From positions 1 to 11,311 of the forward strand of contig JACDHQ010000026.1 of the NCBI GenBank assembly GCA_013820975.1: a stretch of DNA of 11,311 bases. Direction: 5' to 3'. The position numbers were made by a program, and so were the translations under genes. Below the pieces are notes generated by a model that did no database searches, was not told the origin of the DNA, and saw nothing but the letters and a program-made list of their open reading frames with translations. Origin of the DNA: Gemmatimonadaceae bacterium. Its GTDB lineage: Bacteria; Gemmatimonadota; Gemmatimonadetes; Gemmatimonadales; Gemmatimonadaceae. Numbering within the stretch: the stretch's first letter is position 1; each line of letters opens with the position of its first letter. Below are positions 6,491-11,311 of this stretch, piece after piece.

Positions 6491-6504
6491 CTTCCCGCGG
6501 GAAG
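6491..6504. promoter_or_regulatory. Perfect 14-bp palindrome, candidate operator
   Basis: CTTCCCGCGGGAAG is a perfect inverted repeat with no spacer, ending 32 bases before the ATG of the TonB-dependent receptor. It could be a regulator site near the promoter or a small hairpin in the leader. No T-tract follows, so it is not a terminator. Confidence 0.45.
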
Positions 6505-6525
6505 CGAGCTGGCGATTCCCAAGAC

Positions 6526-6530
6526 AGGAG
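6526..6530 (+). promoter_or_regulatory. Shine-Dalgarno of the TonB-dependent receptor
   Basis: AGGAG stands six bases before ATG 6537. It is the clearest ribosome site in the window and fixes the receptor start, which directly begins a signal peptide. Confidence 0.85.
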
Positions 6531-6536
6531 CACGTC

Positions 6537-8993
6537 ATGCAGGTGTTGCGCAGTGCCGTCGTCGCCCTCGCGATCAGTATCAGTGCTGCCGCGTCCCATG
6601 CCCAGGGTGCGCCCGGCCCCCAGCCGCCAGCCGTGGCACCGGGCGAGATTCGCGGCATGATCGTGGACGAGGCAGGCATCCCGGTCGGCCGCGCGTCGAT
6701 CGCGGTGCGGAGCGCACTCGATTCCGCGATCATCGCCGGCGGCTTTGCGGCGGCCGACGGCTCGTTCCGCATCCAGGGACTGCGCCCCGGTGCCTACCTC
6801 GTGCGCGTCACGCTGCTTGGCATTCGGCCCGTGACGCGTCCGGTGACGATCGACGCGAGCGCGCCGCGGGCCGTGCTCGGCACCATCGAGGTGAGCCGGA
6901 TTGCCGTGGCACTGCAAGGAGTCGAGGTGGCGGCCGATCGCGATGCGGTGACAATCGAGCCCGACCGCAACTCGTACCGGTCCAAGGAAGTGGCACCCGC
7001 CGCGACCAACGCCAGCGAGGTACTCGAAGCCGTTCCGTCGGTGCAGGTGGACGGCGAGGGCAAGGTGAGCCTGCGCGGCAACGAGAATGTGGCCGTGCAG
7101 ATCAATGGCCGCCCGTCACCGCTTCGCGGGGCCCAACTGGCCGCCTACCTCAAGTCGCTGCCGTCGAGCGTCATCGACCGCGTCGAGGTCGTGCCCAACC
7201 CCTCGGCGAAGTACGACCCCGAAGGCATGGCCGGCATCATCAATGTCGTGCTCAAGCAGAACGTCGACCTCGGCCTGAGCGGCGGCGTCACAGTCAGCGC
7301 GGCCAACCGCAGCCGCTACAGCGGCTCGGGCAACCTCGGCTACCAGCGTGGGAAGCTCACGCTCTTCGGCAACTACGGTCACTTCGGCGACACCCGCGAC
7401 ATCGTCGGCATCAACGACCGCGAGCGCTTCGATGCACTGCAGTCGCTCCGGTCGGTCACCGAGCAGGAGATCGCCGAGGTGGCGACGAACCGCGGCCACA
7501 ATCTTTCCACGAGTGCCGACTACAAGCTGAATGCCCGCGACGTGATCTACAATGCGCTCACGCTGAACATGCGGCGCGGGCGCAACGACCTGGCGACGGC
7601 GTACGCCGAGCTCGATGCCGACCGCTCGCTCATCGAGAACTACGGGCGCAGCCGGGATGCGACCGCCGAGGGGATGATGGTCGACTACAACCTGGCGGTG
7701 AAGCGCACCTTCGAGCCGCGCAAGCACGAGCTCGGGGCAGAGCTCCGCTACAACCAGGCGCAAGATGACGAGCGGATCGAGCTGTTCCGGGTTGCGACGT
7801 CGGGGCCGGCGGTCGAGCGCGAGTCGAGCACCCTCGACGCCGTCACGAAGCAGCTGACCGCGCAGGTGGACTACACCCGCACCCTCGCGGCGCGCACAAA
7901 GCTGGAGTCGGGCTACAAGGGTACGTCACGCTGGCTCGACCGGGATTACGCCATGCGGGTCGATGGCAACGGCGATGGAACGTGGACGCCGAGCCCACGC
8001 AGCAACGCCTTCGGGTTCGACGAACAGGTGCAGGCGGTGTATGCCGTCCTGAGCCACGGCACCGGGAAGTTCGACCTGCAGGGCGGGCTGCGCGGCGAGT
8101 ACGCCACGCGTGATTTCGCGCTGTCGACCGATCGCTATCCGTACGAGTATGCCAGCCTCTTCCCGAGTGGCGTCGTGAGCTACTCCCTCACCGATGCGAG
8201 CCAGGTGAAGGCGAGCTACTCGCGCCGCATCCGCCGGCCGGGCACGCAGGAGCTCAACCCGTTCCCGCAGTACATGGACGCCCAGAACGTGTTCATCGGG
8301 AATCCGTCGCTCGCGCCGGAGTACACCGACGCCTTCGAGCTGGGCTACACGAAGTCGGGGCGCCTCGGCTCGGTCCAGGTGTCGCCCTTCTTCCGCAAGA
8401 CCTCCAACATCATCCGCGTCGACATCAACACGGCGGACGTGCTCGAGGGGCGCGAGGTGACGTCGGTGAGCTTCCGCAATGTCGCGACGAGCGACTCGTG
8501 GGGCACCGACCTGAACGGCTCGCTGCGGATGGGCGACCGGTTCAGCGGGTTCACGGGGTTCAACGTGTACAAGATCGTGACGGACGGAGGCTCGGAGTCC
8601 ACGCTCGCCTCAGATGCCGTGGCGTGGAGTGGGCGCGTGAACGGCACGGCGCAGGTGACGAAGTCGGTGTCGGTCCAGGCGTCCTACTTCTATCGTGCCC
8701 CGCTGACGATCGAGCGCGGACGGTTCGCCGCGCAGCAGTCGGCCGGCCTCTCCGTGCGCCAGAAGCTGATGGGCGACGCGGCGACGGTCACGCTGCGGCT
8801 GGCCGACCCATTCAACACCGGCGGGTTCAAGATCCAGACGGGCGACGACAACGTGATGCAGTACACCGAGCGCAAGTTCGGCGTCCGCGCGGCATTCCTG
8901 ACCTTCCAGTACACCTTTGGCCAGGCGCCGCGGATCCGGCAGCAGGCGCCGCCGCCGCAGCAGGGTGGATCGACGGGGTTCCCGACCGGCTGA
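6537..8993 (+). CDS. TonB-dependent outer-membrane receptor (carboxypeptidase-regulatory + plug + OMP_b-brl barrel)
   Basis: The 818-residue product starts at ATG 6537 after AGGAG. A signal peptide ends near AAASHAQ (about residue 23). Residues about 37-118 form a carboxypeptidase regulatory-like beta-sandwich (GEIRGMIVDEAGIPVGRA onward, with FRIQGLRPGAYLVRV). The plug follows at about 148-240, with the family blocks VPSVQVDGEGKVSLRGN, VQINGRPSPL and VPNPSAKYDPEGMAGIINVV. The rest is an amphipathic barrel ending in FLTFQYTFG (about 787-795), close in pattern to the OMP_b-brl family. After the last strand comes a 23-residue Pro/Gln-rich tail, an oddity since these barrels usually end at the aromatic strand. 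It should act in the outer membrane, taking up a ligand with TonB-ExbBD energy; the ligand cannot be told. No canonical TonB box is evident. The gene stands alone, convergent with the SLC13 permease 44 bases away, with no clear terminator between. Confidence 0.95.
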   Translation: MQVLRSAVVALAISISAAASHAQGAPGPQPPAVAPGEIRGMIVDEAGIPVGRASIAVRSALDSAIIAGGFAAADGSFRIQGLRPGAYLVRVTLLGIRPVTRPVTIDASAPRAVLGTIEVSRIAVALQGVEVAADRDAVTIEPDRNSYRSKEVAPAATNASEVLEAVPSVQVDGEGKVSLRGNENVAVQINGRPSPLRGAQLAAYLKSLPSSVIDRVEVVPNPSAKYDPEGMAGIINVVLKQNVDLGLSGGVTVSAANRSRYSGSGNLGYQRGKLTLFGNYGHFGDTRDIVGINDRERFDALQSLRSVTEQEIAEVATNRGHNLSTSADYKLNARDVIYNALTLNMRRGRNDLATAYAELDADRSLIENYGRSRDATAEGMMVDYNLAVKRTFEPRKHELGAELRYNQAQDDERIELFRVATSGPAVERESSTLDAVTKQLTAQVDYTRTLAARTKLESGYKGTSRWLDRDYAMRVDGNGDGTWTPSPRSNAFGFDEQVQAVYAVLSHGTGKFDLQGGLRGEYATRDFALSTDRYPYEYASLFPSGVVSYSLTDASQVKASYSRRIRRPGTQELNPFPQYMDAQNVFIGNPSLAPEYTDAFELGYTKSGRLGSVQVSPFFRKTSNIIRVDINTADVLEGREVTSVSFRNVATSDSWGTDLNGSLRMGDRFSGFTGFNVYKIVTDGGSESTLASDAVAWSGRVNGTAQVTKSVSVQASYFYRAPLTIERGRFAAQQSAGLSVRQKLMGDAATVTLRLADPFNTGGFKIQTGDDNVMQYTERKFGVRAAFLTFQYTFGQAPRIRQQAPPPQQGGSTGFPTG

Positions 8994-9037
8994 CCTTCCG
9001 GCCTACGTCCTTTCCCCGGGGCCGTCGCTGCTGCCCC

Positions 9038-10831
9038 TCAGAACGGAAAGAACCATGGCACGACGATCGTCGTCGCGACGGCCATCACCAGGTTCAGCGG
9101 CGCACCGACGCGCACGAAGTCGCTGAACCGATAGCCGCCCGGCCCGTAGATGAACGTGTTGGTCTGGTAGCCGATGGGGGTGATGAACGAGCACGAGGCG
9201 GCGAACATGACCGCGATGACGAGCGGCATCGGCGAAATCTCGAGCCCCGCTGCCGTCGCAACCGCCACCGGCACGACCACGAGTGCCGCGGCGGCGTTGC
9301 TGATCACTGACGTGAGCGCCACCGTGAGCACATACACCGCCGCGAGCGTGCCATGCGGTCCCAACGGCGCGACGACATCGAGCAGCATCGTCGCGATCCA
9401 GGCGGCGGTGCCGCTGTCGCGAATCGCGCCGCCAAGGGGGAGGATCGCGCCGAGCAGCACGAGCACCGACCAGTCCATGCCATCGTAGGCCTCCGTCGGC
9501 GTGAGGCAGCCCGTCAGCACCATCGCCAGCACCCCGAGGAGCGCCGATACGACGATGGGGGTGACGCCGAGTGCCGGCAGGAGGACGACGCCGGCCATGA
9601 TCGCAGCGGCATACACCATCTTCCGCTGCCGTCGCGCCGGGAGCTGCACGGGGCCAAGGAGCGCGAGCGTTCCGTCGTCGTGCAGCGCACGGAGCGCGTC
9701 CGGCTCACCCCGGGCGAGCAGCAGGTCCCCCGACTGGAGCCGGACGCGACCGACCGATTCGTGCACTGCGCTGCCATGCCGCTGCAGCGCGAGGACATTG
9801 AGTCCGTAGCGGCGGCGGAGGTCGAGCTCGGTCACCGTGCGACCGACGGAGTACGACCCCATCGGCACGAGCAGCTCCGCCAGCGGCAAAGGGTCCGAGC
9901 CTCCGCGCTTGTCTGCATCGGCGGCGAACCGGGGCGGGACGCCGACGATTGTCAGATGCTCCGCTTCCCCGATCCGCGCAATATCCGGCACGTTTCCGGT
10001 GACGACCAGCACGTCGTCAGCCTGCACCACCGTCGCACCGGTCGGCAGCGCGACCCGCAGGCCTCCCGCGCGCCGGACCTCGACGATCTGCAACCCGTAC
10101 CGATCCCCGAACCGTGACTCGGCGAGCGTGCGCCCGGCGAGCGGTGCGTCGGAGGCGACCTGCAGCGCGGTGAGGTATTCCCTCATCTCGTAGCTCTCCA
10201 GGAGCCCGGCGGGCGGCTCGCGGGTCGGCGTGAGCCATCGCCCGAACGTGAGGAGGTAGGCGACGCCGATCGCGGCGAGGACGAGCGCCGGTGCGGTGAA
10301 GTCGAAGAGTCCGATTCGCCCGAGTCCGGCATCGAGCGCGATCCCCGCGACGAGCAGGTTCGTGCTCGTGCCGATGAGGGTCAGGGTGCCGCCGAGCTGG
10401 CCAGCGAACGACAGCGGCATGAGCAGGCGCGACGGCGCAACTTTCGCCGTCCGTGAGAGCCCGAGCACCACGGGGAGGAGTACCGCGATCGCGGCCGTGT
10501 TGTTCATCACGGCGCTGACCGGCACGACGAACGCGACGATCACCAGGAGCAGCCGCATCTCGCTTCGCCCCGCCAGCCGGCCAATCAACCGGCCGAGGGC
10601 ATCGACTGCTCCCGTATGCAACAGCCCCGTCGACAGGACGAGCAGCAGCGCCACCGTCACCGTGGCCTCATTGGCAAAGCCGCTGAAACCTTCCTGCGGC
10701 GTCACGAGCCCGGTCACGATCAGCGCCGCAAGGACCAGCAGCGCCACGACCTCCACTGGAACCCGGTTCCACGTGAAGAGCGCGAGCGCCGCGAGCGTGA
10801 TCGCGAGAGTGAGGATGATGTCGGGTGTCAC
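9038..10831 (-). CDS. SLC13/DASS-family permease with two RCK_C domains
   Basis: The 597-residue protein starts at GTG 10831 (MTPDIILTLA, the usual N terminus of this family). Hydrophobic helices fill residues 4-195 and 405-595. Between them lie two RCK_C (TrkA-C) regulatory domains, about 216-288 and 316-392. The two inverted halves carry the substrate/cation motifs expected of the family: NNTAA (110-114) and GTSTN (154-158) in the first, SNAAA (511-515) and GYQTN (554-558) in the second. It should be an inner-membrane, ion-coupled anion importer, for example for sulfate or dicarboxylates; the substrate is not decidable from the sequence. The RCK_C pair suggests gating by a cytoplasmic ligand. 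No Shine-Dalgarno is seen; a TATACT box lies six bases before the GTG, suggesting a leaderless message. Confidence 0.95.
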   Translation of the reverse strand: MTPDIILTLAITLAALALFTWNRVPVEVVALLVLAALIVTGLVTPQEGFSGFANEATVTVALLLVLSTGLLHTGAVDALGRLIGRLAGRSEMRLLLVIVAFVVPVSAVMNNTAAIAVLLPVVLGLSRTAKVAPSRLLMPLSFAGQLGGTLTLIGTSTNLLVAGIALDAGLGRIGLFDFTAPALVLAAIGVAYLLTFGRWLTPTREPPAGLLESYEMREYLTALQVASDAPLAGRTLAESRFGDRYGLQIVEVRRAGGLRVALPTGATVVQADDVLVVTGNVPDIARIGEAEHLTIVGVPPRFAADADKRGGSDPLPLAELLVPMGSYSVGRTVTELDLRRRYGLNVLALQRHGSAVHESVGRVRLQSGDLLLARGEPDALRALHDDGTLALLGPVQLPARRQRKMVYAAAIMAGVVLLPALGVTPIVVSALLGVLAMVLTGCLTPTEAYDGMDWSVLVLLGAILPLGGAIRDSGTAAWIATMLLDVVAPLGPHGTLAAVYVLTVALTSVISNAAAALVVVPVAVATAAGLEISPMPLVIAVMFAASCSFITPIGYQTNTFIYGPGGYRFSDFVRVGAPLNLVMAVATTIVVPWFFPF

Positions 10832-10832
10832 G

Positions 10833-10849
10833 CTGCGAGTATATCGCAG
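10833..10849 (-). promoter_or_regulatory. Leaderless promoter -10 inside a palindromic operator, SLC13 permease
   Basis: On the minus strand TATACT (10838-10843) matches the -10 consensus at five of six bases and ends six bases before GTG 10831, so transcription should begin at or next to the start codon. The same bases lie in an inverted repeat, CTGCGA-GTATA-TCGCAG on the plus strand, perfect in both 6-bp arms. A repressor bound there would block the promoter. No good -35 box is seen 17-18 bases upstream. Confidence 0.6.
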
Positions 10850-10933
10850 TCGAGCCGCCGCCGCAGGGGACTGGGGTCACGGACTTCCCGGGTCGTGCTG
10901 GACGCAGCCGCCCCGCTGGGCCACTCTTCTCCG

Positions 10934-11311
10934 ATGCTCGACTCCTCCAATCCCATGGCCGAGGCCTCGCCGGCGTCCCAGGCCGCCCATCCGCTCATCG
11001 CGCATTTCTATCGCGCGGTCGTCAGCCACGCCGATGTCTGGCGGCAGCGCATGGATGCGACGACCAACTGGGCCGCCGCGACGACGGCGGGCATGCTGAC
11101 ATTCTCGTTCAGCGCCGCGGGGGCACCCCATGTCGTCCTGCTGCTCTCCCTGGCCTTCGACGTCATGTTCCTGCTGATGGAGTCGCGCCGCTACCAGGTG
11201 TACGACCTCTGGCGCCGCCGCTTCCGCACGCTCAACCGCTACCTGATCGTGCCCGTGCTGCTCGACGATGGGACCGCGATACCGCGCCCCACGGCCGAAG
11301 AGATCCAGCGC
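10934..11311 (+). CDS. DUF2270 family membrane protein (3' truncated by window)
   Basis: From ATG 10934 the frame is open for 126 codons to the window edge. The protein shows the DUF2270 pattern: HFYRAVVSHADVWRQRMDATTNWAA (start near residue 24), a first hydrophobic helix near 52-60 with FSFSAAGAPHVVLLLSL, a second near 66-83, then ESRRYQVYDLWRRRFRTL and RYLIVPVLLDD. The family is a predicted integral membrane protein of unknown function. The start is uncertain: no Shine-Dalgarno precedes ATG 10934, ATG 10955 and an upstream GTG at 10895 are in frame, and the conserved region begins after all of them. It is divergent from the SLC13 gene, with 102 bases between, and may share the promoter region there. 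Confidence 0.85.
   Translation, partial: MLDSSNPMAEASPASQAAHPLIAHFYRAVVSHADVWRQRMDATTNWAAATTAGMLTFSFSAAGAPHVVLLLSLAFDVMFLLMESRRYQVYDLWRRRFRTLNRYLIVPVLLDDGTAIPRPTAEEIQR

Larger units (their letters stand above)
6254..6536. promoter_or_regulatory. Divergent intergenic region between TPR protein and TonB receptor
   Basis: This 283-bp region carries both upstream sequences. It holds a cluster of G-runs (6319-6367) near the TPR side, a 14-bp palindrome (6491-6504) and a Shine-Dalgarno (6526-6530) on the receptor side. I find no convincing -35/-10 pair for either gene. TTACAA and TACGAA occur near 6410-6430 but without a well-spaced partner. No convincing small ORF or RNA gene is seen. Confidence 0.5.

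Noticed and set aside
8994..9050. Possible bidirectional terminator between the TonB receptor and SLC13 genes (CTTTCC/GGAAAG, CCCCGGGG)
   Set aside because: The arms are short and widely spaced, the second lies inside the SLC13 coding sequence, and no T-tract follows.
10296..11099. 267-codon plus-strand ORF spanning the SLC13 start and DUF2270 gene
   Set aside because: It is antisense to the conserved SLC13 N terminus and out of frame with the DUF2270 protein.
1..11311. CRISPR array, insertion sequence, prophage or integration site at the tRNA
   Set aside because: No spaced repeats, transposase, integrase or duplicated tRNA 3' end were seen.

Overview
The window is GC-rich DNA that reads as the chromosome of a Gram-negative bacterium. 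It encodes an outer-membrane TonB-dependent receptor, signal-peptide proteins and an M28 peptidase fused to membrane helices. The mix of families (OMP_b-brl-type receptor with a carboxypeptidase-regulatory domain, TPR secretory protein, SLC13 permease with RCK_C domains, DUF2270) would suit Gemmatimonadota or a neighbouring phylum. That placement is inference from family content only.

Layout: (1) 1-2220, plus strand, the 3' part of a UvrA-like double-ABC ATPase that lacks the UvrB-binding domain. (2) 2230-2302, minus strand, tRNA-Asn(GUU). (3) 2303-2501, the most remarkable part: reading the minus strand toward the tRNA there is a promoter, a 22-codon ORF with five Asn codons, a hairpin that can form an alternative pairing, and a Rho-independent terminator 21 bases before the tRNA. 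(4) 2502-4631, plus, membrane-bound M28 metallopeptidase. (5) 4628-6253, minus, secreted TPR protein, its stop codon overlapping the peptidase stop. (6) 6254-6536, divergent intergenic region with a G-quadruplex motif and a 14-bp palindrome. (7) 6537-8993, plus, TonB-dependent receptor. (8) 9038-10831, minus, SLC13-family permease with two RCK_C domains. (9) 10934-11311, plus, start of a DUF2270 membrane protein that runs off the window.

The main discovery candidate is region 3. Its layout matches classical leader-peptide attenuation (as in trp and his operons), but the controlled gene is a tRNA and the control codons are for the amino acid of that same tRNA. The segment AGGTCCGGC occurs twice, once in the leader hairpin and once as the 3' arm of the terminator, so both copies compete for one complementary segment. 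This predicts that when Asn-tRNA is scarce, ribosomes stall on the Asn codons, the antiterminator forms and more tRNA-Asn is made. I know of no described leader-peptide attenuator for a tRNA gene, but I could not search.

The other genes appear to be separate transcription units, mostly convergent or divergent, with no obvious shared pathway. The receptor, peptidase, TPR protein and permease are all envelope or export functions.
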